Source: Butyrivibrio sp. YAB3001 (GTDB taxonomy: Bacteria; Bacillota; Clostridia; Lachnospirales; Lachnospiraceae). From it: a stretch of 64,000 nt of DNA. This document shows positions 6,333 to 15,328 of the stretch, in pieces. The position numbers were made by a program, and so were the translations under genes. Where the stretch lies: positions 1-64,000 of the forward strand of contig NZ_FOKR01000012.1 in NCBI RefSeq assembly GCF_900112195.1, written 5' to 3'. The notes below the pieces were generated by a model, which worked only from the letters and a program-made list of their open reading frames with translations, was not told the DNA's origin and ran no database searches. Each line of letters starts with the position of its first letter. Positions within the stretch are counted from its first letter, which is position 1.

Positions 6333-8744
6333 ATGTCTGAAACTATACTGCAGGATATAAGGACAGGAATATTAAGGTGGTACCCATTTAAGGAAAGTGC
6401 ATCAGTGTTGATTGTACTAAATGATTGGAAAGATGGATTCGCTCAGGAAGTGCAGGATGCAATATCGGCATGGCTTTTGAGCGAAAGGGTAAAAGTAGAT
6501 AAGTCAGTAGTATCAGATATTGTATGTGAAAAAGATAATGATAATAAGAATAGTAATAATCGCGAACATATAGTAACTTGCGATGGTTATGACTATATTC
6601 TTCTGATTGGGATTATAGAATACTGTGAAAATCCGGTAAGACTTCTTTCCATATGCAAAACAATGCTGAATAAGACAGGACGTCTGCTACTTGCGACTGA
6701 TAACAGGCTTGGAACCAGATATTTTGCGGGGGATCATGATTTTTTTACTGATAGAAGCTTTGATGGAATAGATGGCTATGAGAAGATTTTTAGAAGAGAT
6801 AAGGAAATGTTTGGCGGAAGGAGTTATGCCAGATTTGAAGTTGAGGAATTTTTAGATAAGGCAGGTTTTAAGAATAAAAGGTTCTTCTCAGTTTTTCCTG
6901 ATATTAGGGCATCGCAGTTCATTTATGCAGAGGATTATGAGCCTAATGAAGATATGTCTGCCAGATATTTTCCATATTATAACAATCCGGAATCAGTTTT
7001 TTTGAATGAAGGGAAGCTTCTTAATACGCTCTCAAAAAATGGGATGCTTCATAAGATGGCTAACGGATATGTGATAGAGTGCGTGCCGGATTACGGTGAA
7101 TGCTGTGATATTTGCCATGCGACCATGTCTCTTGACAGGGGCGAGAATGACATGATCACTATCATCAGAAAGCGTGGCTTTGAGCTGAGCGATGAAGATT
7201 CTGTAATGGCTGAGTATCTTGATCTGAACTATACGGTTGAAAAAAAGGGTGTAAATGATAGTGGACGAAAAAAAATTCAGGATCTTTTGACAAACAGTTC
7301 TAGATTAAGGGCTAGAGGAATAAAGGTAGTTCCTATGAAGAGCCGGGAGGGCTGTCTTCTTATGCCCTATGTAAACGCTATTGGTGGAATGGAGTACTTT
7401 AAGGAACAGGCTTATTTGGGGAAAGAAGCTTTTCTTTCCGCACTTGATAAGTTTTATGAGTTGATTCTTGATTCTTCTGAAGAAGCAGACGTACCGGCGG
7501 ATTACATTTTTGACAGAGATCTGGTGACGCAAAAGCCTGTGAAGTGCAAAAATGCCGGAAAGGTTCTTAAACTTGGCTATCCTGATATGGTACCGCTTAA
7601 TACATTTGTCATAAACGGAGAGTTTTATTTCTTTGATCAGGAATTTGTCGAAGAAACATATCCTGCAAAAGCAGTCATGTACAGAGTGATATGCTTATTG
7701 GATCCTTACGCTAAAATGGCTGCGGATGGTCTGACTAGAGACAAGCTGCTTGATATGTATGATATGTCTGAGGACGGTAATCAGTGGCGATTTTTTGAGA
7801 GAAAGTTTTGCGATGGACTTCTTAAACAGGAAATACTGTCTGATTATAGAAAGGGGCATACTCCTGAAAATGGCGTGATTGTCGAGAATCTTGAAAGAGT
7901 CAGCTTTGGAGCAGGCGGATATAAAAAAGTATTCGTTAATGTATTGGATGGTTGTAATGAGAGAAATGTCATTGTTTTTGGCTCAGGAGCATTTGCAAAG
8001 AGGTTTATATCTTTGTACAAAGACAGAATGAATATTTTGTTTATGGTGGACAATGATGTTTCAAGACAGGAAACAGAAATTGATGGAATAGAGATAAAAA
8101 AACCTGAATCACTTGCCGATATGCCTTCTGACAGTTATAAGCTGATTATCTGTATACGTCAGTATGTGGGAATACTTAAGCAGATAAAAAAATATGGCGT
8201 AGAGGAATATGGTATTTTCAATCCTGAAGCGGATTATAACATTCCGGATTATCTGACTAATAAGCGGAAAAACGAAAATATCATGATGCGTGAAAACAAC
8301 GCGGAAAATGGACAATATAATCCAAAGCCATATCATACAGGTTACGTGGCAGGGGTTTTTGATCTTTTCCATGTGGGGCATTTAAATATCCTTAAAAGAG
8401 CTAAGGATAATTGTGATTATCTTATTGTGGGGCTTGTATCAGATGAGGGAGTAAAAAGAAATAAAGGCGCTTATCCTGTTATTTCTTTTGATGATAGGAA
8501 AGCAATCCTTGAGGGGTGTCGGTATGTAGATGAGGTTGTTGAAATTCCGCTTAATGCGGGAGATTCGCTAGATGCATGGCGACTTAATCACTTTGATGTA
8601 CAGTTCTCTGGCAGCGATTATGAGCATGATGAATATTGGTTAAAAATGAAGTCGGAGCTTGAGAAACATGGAGCAACAATAGTTTTCTTTCCATATACTG
8701 AGTCGACGAGCAGTACTAAATTAAAGGAGAAACTAAAAAAATGA
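6333..8744 (+). CDS. Four-domain protein: methyltransferase-like, kinase-like, Rossmann module, cytidylyltransferase
   Basis: The product is 803 residues. Residues about 20-250 look like a class I SAM-methyltransferase (YDYILLIGIIEYCENP, GRLLLATDNRLGTRY), but the glycine-rich SAM loop is degenerate (VLIVLNDWKDG). Residues about 270-510 resemble an aminoglycoside/choline-kinase-type fold, with D418 and N423 in LGYPDMVPLNTF and D435 in FFDQEF matching the catalytic D-x4-N...D pattern. Residues 545-640 are the VFGSGAFAKRF Rossmann module shared with neighbouring proteins. Residues 667-803 are a cytidylyltransferase with HVGH (680-683) and a terminal STSSTKLKEKL motif. The kinase-plus-cytidylyltransferase arrangement recalls LicA plus LicC, and methyltransferase-plus-kinase recalls WbdD. 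The substrate is unknown. aggag (6322-6326) precedes the ATG, and the stop overlaps the next start. Confidence 0.8.
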   Translation: MSETILQDIRTGILRWYPFKESASVLIVLNDWKDGFAQEVQDAISAWLLSERVKVDKSVVSDIVCEKDNDNKNSNNREHIVTCDGYDYILLIGIIEYCENPVRLLSICKTMLNKTGRLLLATDNRLGTRYFAGDHDFFTDRSFDGIDGYEKIFRRDKEMFGGRSYARFEVEEFLDKAGFKNKRFFSVFPDIRASQFIYAEDYEPNEDMSARYFPYYNNPESVFLNEGKLLNTLSKNGMLHKMANGYVIECVPDYGECCDICHATMSLDRGENDMITIIRKRGFELSDEDSVMAEYLDLNYTVEKKGVNDSGRKKIQDLLTNSSRLRARGIKVVPMKSREGCLLMPYVNAIGGMEYFKEQAYLGKEAFLSALDKFYELILDSSEEADVPADYIFDRDLVTQKPVKCKNAGKVLKLGYPDMVPLNTFVINGEFYFFDQEFVEETYPAKAVMYRVICLLDPYAKMAADGLTRDKLLDMYDMSEDGNQWRFFERKFCDGLLKQEILSDYRKGHTPENGVIVENLERVSFGAGGYKKVFVNVLDGCNERNVIVFGSGAFAKRFISLYKDRMNILFMVDNDVSRQETEIDGIEIKKPESLADMPSDSYKLIICIRQYVGILKQIKKYGVEEYGIFNPEADYNIPDYLTNKRKNENIMMRENNAENGQYNPKPYHTGYVAGVFDLFHVGHLNILKRAKDNCDYLIVGLVSDEGVKRNKGAYPVISFDDRKAILEGCRYVDEVVEIPLNAGDSLDAWRLNHFDVQFSGSDYEHDEYWLKMKSELEKHGATIVFFPYTESTSSTKLKEKLKK

Positions 8745-10009
8745 GAATGGTCTTTTCACCTAAAGGGCTTATAACAGATATTCGTTATCCGGGACAGGGA
8801 CTGATCGATATTCAAAACGCAGGTTTTACTGAGGTGGTTTTGGATGGCAGATTGGCTATTGCTGAGGAAGAATTCCGATATGTAGACAGATACAGGAAAT
8901 TTGCTAAGCAGGAAAATAGAGCTTTCTTATTTGATGAACCTTCCGGATATAAAGGTAGGTTAGAAGCATTTTTAAGTGAAGTCCGTAAAAGAAATCTTAA
9001 GACTAAAATTGCGTATGCACCGTGCATAAAAACTGAAGTAAGAAATCCTATTTGTAATGATCCTTACAGAAAGCTTGTGCAGGAAAGCGTGCGACTGGCT
9101 GTAGAGCAAGAATGTGAAAGCATAATAGTCAAGCCGGTTTTTATCGGAGTTTCTTTAGAAAAAGAATGGGAGGTAAATAAAGAGTTTTACTTATCGTTGC
9201 TTCCTATTGTTAAAGGAACAAACACGCGTATATTGCTTCAAAACCAGTATCAGAATCATGAAGGACATATGGTTCGGGGAATGATGTCGGATTCGCTTGA
9301 GGCGATAAAATGGGTTGATGAATTAAATCAAGCGGCAGGAGAGAATAGGTACGGATTTTGCCTTGATATAGGAGCTTGTAATCTTTGTGGCATAGATGTT
9401 TATGAGTTTATTACAAGCTTGGGAAAAAAGATAGATGCTGTTATTTTCAGCGATAATGACGGACATCAGGAAGAAGCGCTACTTCCATTCTCTTCAATCT
9501 CGGATGGATTATCGACCACAGACTGGCTGAGTGTTATCAGAGGGCTGCGTGAGATTTCATATGACGGTGTGGCAATAATTGATATAGGTACAACTATAAG
9601 AGCTGTTTCTGTCATGCTTCGCCCTGCATACATGGAACTTGCCAGGGAAACCATGAAGTTTTTGGAGTGGCAGATCACGATAGAGAAACAGCTGCAGAAG
9701 TATAAAAATATTGTTTTATTTGGCGCAGGTTATATGTGCATGAACTATATGGAAAGTTATGGAGATAAATATCATCCGCTTTTTACCTGCGACAATAATT
9801 CATCCAGATGGGGAGAAGAGTTTTGCGGGCTAACGATCCATTCGCCCAAGGATCTTCTTACAATTCCCGATAGTACCTGTATTATTATCTGCAATACTTT
9901 CTTCAGGGAAATAAAGGAGCAGATTAAGCAGATGGGAATCGAGGCGGATATAGTTTACTTTGATGGTGAGTATTCTCCTAAAATGCAGATGAAATACAGA
10001 AGGTTTTAA
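8741..10009 (+). CDS. Xylose-isomerase-like TIM-barrel protein with C-terminal Rossmann module
   Basis: This 422-residue protein starts within ATGA, overlapping the stop of the previous gene by 4 bases, so the two are translationally coupled. Residues 1-310 resemble the sugar phosphate isomerase/epimerase (AP endonuclease 2) family: ILLQNQYQNHEGHMVRG, YGFCLDIGACNLCG and AVIFSDNDGHQEEALLPF supply metal-ligand-like E/N, D and H/D positions. From residue 321 the module IVLFGAGYMCMNYMESYG...FTCDNN...GLTIHSPKDL is the same Rossmann unit seen at 3729 and 6333. The likely role is isomerisation or epimerisation of the cluster's sugar or alditol phosphate. Confidence 0.75.
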   Translation: MRMVFSPKGLITDIRYPGQGLIDIQNAGFTEVVLDGRLAIAEEEFRYVDRYRKFAKQENRAFLFDEPSGYKGRLEAFLSEVRKRNLKTKIAYAPCIKTEVRNPICNDPYRKLVQESVRLAVEQECESIIVKPVFIGVSLEKEWEVNKEFYLSLLPIVKGTNTRILLQNQYQNHEGHMVRGMMSDSLEAIKWVDELNQAAGENRYGFCLDIGACNLCGIDVYEFITSLGKKIDAVIFSDNDGHQEEALLPFSSISDGLSTTDWLSVIRGLREISYDGVAIIDIGTTIRAVSVMLRPAYMELARETMKFLEWQITIEKQLQKYKNIVLFGAGYMCMNYMESYGDKYHPLFTCDNNSSRWGEEFCGLTIHSPKDLLTIPDSTCIIICNTFFREIKEQIKQMGIEADIVYFDGEYSPKMQMKYRRF

Positions 10010-10054
10010 ATCTGATTATTGTATGGTTGTAAATTATGAAAATGAGGTAATGAC

Positions 10055-11011
10055 ATGCTTGAAATAGGTGTGCAGACGCATAATGCGGTATCGGATGATA
10101 ATCCAAATGCTGGTTTTAAGATGATTTCTGATGCGGGTTTTACATGTTGTGATTTTTCTTTAAACATGTATTTGAAAAATACGGATCTGTATGAGCAAAG
10201 GCTTAATGGCTTTTTTGATAAGTCGATAAACGAGTTAGAAAGCTTTTTTTCTCTGCATAAAAAGGCGGCAATTGATAATGGAATAAGGATTCATCAGATG
10301 CATATGCCATATCCAAATTTCGTTCCGGATGCTTCAGATGAGATCAATAATTACTTGCTAAATGAAATGGCGCCTAAAAGTATGCAGATTTCAGACTTTT
10401 TTGGCTGCAGATATATTGTTGTCCATGCTCCAAAGGTTAAACGGTTTTATGGTTCAGAAGAGGCAGAGTGGGAAAAGGCAGAAGAGTTTTTAAGCCATAT
10501 TCTGCCAATGGCAAAAGAGATGGGAATCACGGTCTGCGTTGAGAATATCTATATTTCTGCCGGGGCGCATATTATTGAGGGACCATGTGGTAATCCTACC
10601 AAAATGGCAGAGAGAATAGATAGGATAAATGATGAGTATAAGGCAGAGGTGCTGGGCTATTGCTTTGATACGGGGCATGCGAATATTGTAGGACTGGATT
10701 TTGAGAAGTTTTTAAATATTCTTGGGAAGCGTGTAAAAGTACTGCACATTCATGATAATGATGGAATCTCAGATCTTCATCAGATGCCATTTACTTTTAC
10801 CAAGACAAGGGAGAATAATCCTTCGACTGACTGGAACGGCTTTTTGAGAGGTTTAAGGGCAGCAGGCTTTGATAAGGTGTTAAGTTTTGAAACAGCGCCT
10901 GTATTAAAGTCTTTTCCTGAGGAGTTACGTCCTGTGGCGCTCAGGACGATTGCTGATATCGGAAAATACTTTGCGGCAAAGCTGGATGCAACTAGTGCGG
11001 AAGATACGTAA
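10055..11011 (+). CDS. Sugar phosphate isomerase/epimerase (xylose isomerase-like TIM barrel)
   Basis: The product is 318 residues. It is a clearer member of the family than its upstream neighbour. IRIHQMHMPYPNFVPD, IVVHAPKV, VCVENIYISAG, GYCFDTGHANIVG and VLHIHDNDGISDLHQMPF give the ordered metal-binding H, E, D/H and H/D residues. It lacks the C-terminal Rossmann module. gaggt (10043-10047) precedes the ATG. It may act on the same substrate class as the 8741 protein, of which it looks like a diverged duplicate. Confidence 0.85.
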   Translation: MLEIGVQTHNAVSDDNPNAGFKMISDAGFTCCDFSLNMYLKNTDLYEQRLNGFFDKSINELESFFSLHKKAAIDNGIRIHQMHMPYPNFVPDASDEINNYLLNEMAPKSMQISDFFGCRYIVVHAPKVKRFYGSEEAEWEKAEEFLSHILPMAKEMGITVCVENIYISAGAHIIEGPCGNPTKMAERIDRINDEYKAEVLGYCFDTGHANIVGLDFEKFLNILGKRVKVLHIHDNDGISDLHQMPFTFTKTRENNPSTDWNGFLRGLRAAGFDKVLSFETAPVLKSFPEELRPVALRTIADIGKYFAAKLDATSAEDT

Positions 11012-11061
11012 TGGGAGAGAAAATCATAAAAAACTACATCAATAATGAGTGAATAAATGTG

Positions 11062-11070
11062 TGATATAAT
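11062..11070 (+). promoter_or_regulatory. Extended -10 promoter candidate inside the cluster
   Basis: tgatataat has the form TG-N-TATAAT, a consensus extended -10 element, about 28 bases before the next start codon. No good -35 box is present. It suggests that the second half of the cluster can be transcribed separately. Confidence 0.5.
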
Positions 11071-11097
11071 GATAATATATTAATTGCTTAGGGGCAA

Positions 11098-12996
11098 ATG
11101 ATGAGAACGTTTAATGATGATTTTTTTAAAGAGGAAGTGCGAGAAGGCTTTTTTGTCAGCGAGATCATGAAAAGATCCTGGGCGACACAGATGGCTATTC
11201 TTGATGCGCTGACTACTCTTTTTAAAAAGCATGGACTTGTATATTATGCCGAAGTTGGGACTTTATTGGGCGCTGTAAGACATAAGGGATATATTCCCTG
11301 GGATGATGACATTGATATTGCCATGCCAAGGCGTAATTACATGAGATTTCTTGAACTTGAATCAGAACTTCCTGAGGATTTATGTATCCGTAGTTTTTAT
11401 AACATTGAATCGTTTAGTAGTTTTCATGCTGTTGTGGCCACTAAAGCGGATACACTTGAATGGAACGAAGAAAGGATGAAAAAAAACTATGGCTGTCCTT
11501 TCATATGTTTTGTTGATATATTTCCCCTGGATTTTATTCCTGCAGATAAAGGTAAATTCAGAATTCAGAAGGAATTATACTATTTTTCTTATAAAATGGC
11601 TTACGACTGTAAGACTATCGAGGAGACTATATTTAGGAACAGGCTTGTTACATTAGGGGAACTTCAGCGTTTGGTGGAAGATAAGAATACTGATTCTACT
11701 GAGACAATAAGTATTTTTCTTAAAGAGCTTAAGGATTTGGGCAAATATGTAAGGGGAATTCTTCATGAGGATTTCAAGCCGGATACGGATAAATCCTTAA
11801 GAAATCAATTGTATCTGATGGCGGATCATGTTGCACAGATGTGTGATGAAAAGGATGCAAATGCTGTTGATTACAGTCCGAATCTGGCACTTATTGCAAA
11901 TCTGGAAGATTGCAGACCAAGGAAACTTTCCTGGTATGAGAAGGTTGTTGAATTACCCTTTGAAGATATTAAGATTGCAGCACCTGTGGGATTTCACGAA
12001 GAACTTGTCAATCAGTACAGTGAAGGATATCTGAAACCGATAAGATATGCATCAGCTCATGACTATCCTTTTTTTAGGAGTGAGATACAGGTTCTTATTG
12101 GAGGGGATACAGGTGACCGCTACGTTGATAGCCCGGGAGAATGGTATTTTGCTGAACTTCTTGATACGCTGGCGGAAGCAATTGAGACGGTTCGAGGATA
12201 TACAGGGACAACAGACGCAGATATGTTGTCATATGAAACTCCAAATAATATAGAGGTTGAGAAAGGACTCTCGGAGCAGCCGGCTGAAATTGAACTTGCG
12301 CTAAATGTTATCGCGCAGATTCAGGAAAATGCTGTCGAGATTGGAAATGCTATAGAAAAGGCATTCAGAGAAAAAGCGCCTGCAGTGAGATGCGTTGAGA
12401 AATTCTGCGAAGATGTGTTTGGAATCTATAATTACCTAGAATCAAACGAAGAAAAAGAGAAAATTCATTGCAAAGAACTGGAATGCCTTGATGATCTGCA
12501 GTTTGTAAAACAAGAAGTTTTTAGAGAGATACATAGAGCATGTTTTCAAAATGATTCTGCAAAAGAAGATACAGTCGGACAGCAGCTCAAAGACTTGTAT
12601 GAAAGAAAGTCTAATGGCGATAGCGATGAGAAGTATGTGGTTCTTTACGCTTTATCCGCCACAGACATAGTCAATTCGGGGAAACAGGGAATAGGACGTA
12701 TCAGGGAATATCTTTCTTTTATCGAAAAAAATAGGATGGATACCACAGCTATAGTTCTTTTTCCAAGTGGAGTCGATGATTTTATCAGAAGATGCAAGCT
12801 GAATATATTGGAAGATTACATTGAATTTATAGATGATCTGAAGAAGATGGATAATATCATTTTGATAGAAAGTCCATCTAAATGCATGATTGAGCAGTCT
12901 GTAATTGTGTGTGATGAGTTTTATGGTCATCACTGTAAGGTGGCTGATGTGTGCCAAAAGGCAGGAAAGCCGGTGGTATTCCAGGACTTGGGATGA
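11098..12996 (+). CDS. LicD-family phosphotransferase fused to a GT-B-like C-terminal domain
   Basis: The product is 632 residues, about twice the LicD length. Residues 1-330 are LicD: GTLLGAVRHKGYIPWDDDID (near residues 55-74) carries the catalytic aspartates. Residues about 335-500 are acidic and helical without a recognised fold. The last 130 residues (VLYALSATDIVNSGKQGIG, TTAIVLFPSGVD, CDEFYGHHCKV, AGKPVVFQD) resemble the C-terminal half of CDP-glycerol glycerophosphotransferase/GT-B-like proteins in the same gene neighbourhoods. That match is from recall, not a search. ATGATG at 11098 follows aggggc. The fusion suggests two transfer steps or a scaffolding role on one polymer. Confidence 0.75.
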   Translation: MMRTFNDDFFKEEVREGFFVSEIMKRSWATQMAILDALTTLFKKHGLVYYAEVGTLLGAVRHKGYIPWDDDIDIAMPRRNYMRFLELESELPEDLCIRSFYNIESFSSFHAVVATKADTLEWNEERMKKNYGCPFICFVDIFPLDFIPADKGKFRIQKELYYFSYKMAYDCKTIEETIFRNRLVTLGELQRLVEDKNTDSTETISIFLKELKDLGKYVRGILHEDFKPDTDKSLRNQLYLMADHVAQMCDEKDANAVDYSPNLALIANLEDCRPRKLSWYEKVVELPFEDIKIAAPVGFHEELVNQYSEGYLKPIRYASAHDYPFFRSEIQVLIGGDTGDRYVDSPGEWYFAELLDTLAEAIETVRGYTGTTDADMLSYETPNNIEVEKGLSEQPAEIELALNVIAQIQENAVEIGNAIEKAFREKAPAVRCVEKFCEDVFGIYNYLESNEEKEKIHCKELECLDDLQFVKQEVFREIHRACFQNDSAKEDTVGQQLKDLYERKSNGDSDEKYVVLYALSATDIVNSGKQGIGRIREYLSFIEKNRMDTTAIVLFPSGVDDFIRRCKLNILEDYIEFIDDLKKMDNIILIESPSKCMIEQSVIVCDEFYGHHCKVADVCQKAGKPVVFQDLG

Positions 12997-13074
12997 TTTT
13001 TATGTTTTTTACAGGAATAATTAGTAGGTTCGAAGTTTGAGCGGTTCGTTGCATCAGGAGACAAGGAAATAGTC

Positions 13075-14427
13075 ATGAAGAAAGTCATTACCTATGGTTC
13101 CTTCGATCTTTTCCATGAGGGACATTACAACATTTTAAAGAGAGCAAAAGCACTTGGAGATTACCTGATTGTAGGTGTCACAACAGAGCATTTTGACAGA
13201 ATGCGTGGAAAGCTTAATCTTGTTGACCCGATAATGACAAGAATACAAAATGTCAAGGATACAGGGTTTGCGGATGAGATTATTGTTGAGGATCATGATG
13301 GCCAGAAGATAGAGGATATCCAGAAATATGGGATTGATACTTTTGTTTTGGGTTCAGACTGGTTTGGAAAATTTGATTATCTGAAACAGTATTGTAATGT
13401 GATTTATCTTGAGCGCACGCCTAATATTTCATCGACGGTAATACGCAATAATATTTTAAGGTTGATAAAACTTGGAATAGTTGGAACCGGCAGAATAGCA
13501 AGAAGATTTATCGCGGAAACTAAGTTTGTATCAGGTGTGGAGGCTGTTGCAGCTTATAATCCGGAAAAAGAAAGTCTTGATAAGTTTGTGCGCGAGTATG
13601 CCATTTACTCTTTTAGCTCAGGTTATGAAAGCTTTCTTAAGTGCGTAGATGCGGTTTATATTGCTTCTCCAAATGAGACGCACGCTGATTATGTGCGAAG
13701 GGCGCTTCAGGCAGGAAAACATGTATTGTGCGAAAAACCGATGACATTCACTTATCAGGAAGCGGTCGATCTGTATGCTCTTGCCAAGCAGAAGGGTGTT
13801 GTTTTGATGGAAGGAATAAGGGCTGCATATCTTCCGGGATTTCAACAGCTTTTAACAGTTGCCAGTAATGGAACTATCGGAAAAGTCTGTGATATTGAAG
13901 CTTGCTTTACAAGACTGGGTGAGCCAACATCAAGAGAAATGTCAGATGCCCGTTATGGTGGGGCTTTTATGGAGTATGGTAGTTATACTTTGCTTCCTAT
14001 TTTTAAGATTTTAGGTCTGGATTATGAAGAATTACGAATAGACTCAATACTTGGTAATAATGGAATAGATGTTTTTACAAAGGTACAGTTTAAGTATCCA
14101 AATGCGCTTGCTACGTCCAAAACGGGCGCCGGTGTAAAATCTGAGGGGCAATTGGTTATTGCGGGGACAAAAGGGTATATTATAGCGCAGTCACCGTGGT
14201 GGCTTATACGTAGTTTTGATGTGAGATATGAGGATGCAAATGTTGTTGATCATCATGAGGTCAGCTTTGTTGGTAATGATGGCTTTAGATATGAGATAGC
14301 AGAATTTCTTGTGAAGATAAATGGTACCGGTGGTCATGATTATAAGCTGACTGCTGAAGAATCAATTGCTATGGCAAAAGTGGTTGAGGAATTCATGAAT
14401 ATCAGGCGAGAACAACAGGGTTTTTAA
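13075..14427 (+). CDS. Cytidylyltransferase fused to a Gfo/Idh/MocA oxidoreductase
   Basis: The product is 450 residues. Residues 1-132 are a TagD-like (glycerol-3-phosphate cytidylyltransferase-type) domain with SFDLFHEGHYN carrying HxGH and a terminal ISSTVIR motif, both needed for CTP use. After a very short linker, residue 136 onward is a complete NAD(P)-dependent oxidoreductase: KLGIVGTGRIARRF (dinucleotide-binding loop), GKHVLCEKPMTF with the catalytic-lysine motif, and a YGGAFMEYGSYTLLP C-domain. An oxidoreductase plus a CTP enzyme in one chain parallels the bifunctional CDP-ribitol enzymes Acs1/Bcs1, but is built from different families. It probably makes a CDP-alditol for the LicD proteins. 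aagg (13063-13066) precedes the ATG. Confidence 0.87.
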   Translation: MKKVITYGSFDLFHEGHYNILKRAKALGDYLIVGVTTEHFDRMRGKLNLVDPIMTRIQNVKDTGFADEIIVEDHDGQKIEDIQKYGIDTFVLGSDWFGKFDYLKQYCNVIYLERTPNISSTVIRNNILRLIKLGIVGTGRIARRFIAETKFVSGVEAVAAYNPEKESLDKFVREYAIYSFSSGYESFLKCVDAVYIASPNETHADYVRRALQAGKHVLCEKPMTFTYQEAVDLYALAKQKGVVLMEGIRAAYLPGFQQLLTVASNGTIGKVCDIEACFTRLGEPTSREMSDARYGGAFMEYGSYTLLPIFKILGLDYEELRIDSILGNNGIDVFTKVQFKYPNALATSKTGAGVKSEGQLVIAGTKGYIIAQSPWWLIRSFDVRYEDANVVDHHEVSFVGNDGFRYEIAEFLVKINGTGGHDYKLTAEESIAMAKVVEEFMNIRREQQGF

Positions 14428-14451
14428 GCCTATGAGAAGGAGACTTGGCAT

Positions 14452-15225
14452 ATGAAGATATGGGCACACAGAGGCTGCAGTCAGATTTATCCGGAGAATA
14501 CTCTTACTTCTTTTGAAAAGGCAATGAACATACCGGGGCTTGCAGGTATTGAACTGGATATTCAGCTTACAAAAGATGGTGAACTGGTTGTTATCCACGA
14601 TGAAAGAGTAAACAGGACAACTGAAGGATATGGATTTGTAAAGGATTATTCATTAAACGAACTTCGAAAACTTCATATTTTTACAGGCATTGGGCAGGAA
14701 AGTGAGAAGATACCGACAATGCGGGAAGTTATGGATCTTCTTTTACCTAAATTGAAGAGTTATGATGGCGGTGAAGACAGCGAAGGTATCAGATTAAATA
14801 TTGAGCTTAAGACCAGTTCTATAAGATATCCGGGAATTGAGGAAAAAATCTGTGAACTGGTTAAAGAGATGGGAGTAGAACATGCTATAGTCTACTCAAG
14901 TTTCCTGATTGAATCATTGGTTAAGATTCATGATATCTGTCCTACAGCTGAACTTGGCGTTCTTGATGATGCGTTGTCGAATTGTCTTTATAAGACAATA
15001 CTTTTGGAACAGATGTGGAATATGCAGCCGGGAACAATAGCGTTACATCCAGGCGGGGGCAAGATTGATTTTCCAAAGGAGTTCTTTGCCGGAAGAACAG
15101 TCAGGGCATGGTTTGGTGGACATCTTTATCCGGAGGCTCCAACGAATGTGAAGATGGATCTGGAAAGGTTTGAACTTGCGGGGGTTACGGATGTCTTTTT
15201 AAATGAGCCTGAGAAATATTTATAA
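14452..15225 (+). CDS. Glycerophosphodiester phosphodiesterase
   Basis: The product is 257 residues. The start WAHRGCSQIYPENTLTSFEK and the following GIELDIQLTKDGELVVIHDE are the classical GDPD catalytic motifs (HR, E-N, E-D, H). No signal peptide is visible, so it acts in the cytoplasm, hydrolysing a glycerophosphodiester to an alcohol and glycerol 3-phosphate. In this cluster it may supply or recycle the alcohol phosphate used by the cytidylyltransferases. aaggag (14437-14442) lies about 9 bases before the ATG, and the gene follows the previous stop by 24 bases. Confidence 0.92.
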   Translation: MKIWAHRGCSQIYPENTLTSFEKAMNIPGLAGIELDIQLTKDGELVVIHDERVNRTTEGYGFVKDYSLNELRKLHIFTGIGQESEKIPTMREVMDLLLPKLKSYDGGEDSEGIRLNIELKTSSIRYPGIEEKICELVKEMGVEHAIVYSSFLIESLVKIHDICPTAELGVLDDALSNCLYKTILLEQMWNMQPGTIALHPGGGKIDFPKEFFAGRTVRAWFGGHLYPEAPTNVKMDLERFELAGVTDVFLNEPEKYL

Positions 15226-15248
15226 TGTAAATATTTATTGAATACAAT

Positions 15249-15295
15249 TACAGAAACACGCATGCATTCATTGATTGTATATCTATGAATGCATG
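15249..15295. repeat. Intergenic repeat with perfect 11-bp hairpin
   Basis: The element begins ttacagaaacacgcat, identical to the start of the copy at 39619. It continues with catgcattcat (15261-15271) pairing perfectly with atgaatgcatg (15285-15295). It lies between the glycerophosphodiesterase and the next gene and may act as a processing or weak termination site. Confidence 0.55.
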
Positions 15296-15328
15296 AATTA
15301 TAAAAAGGATTACGTATATTTTAGAAGA

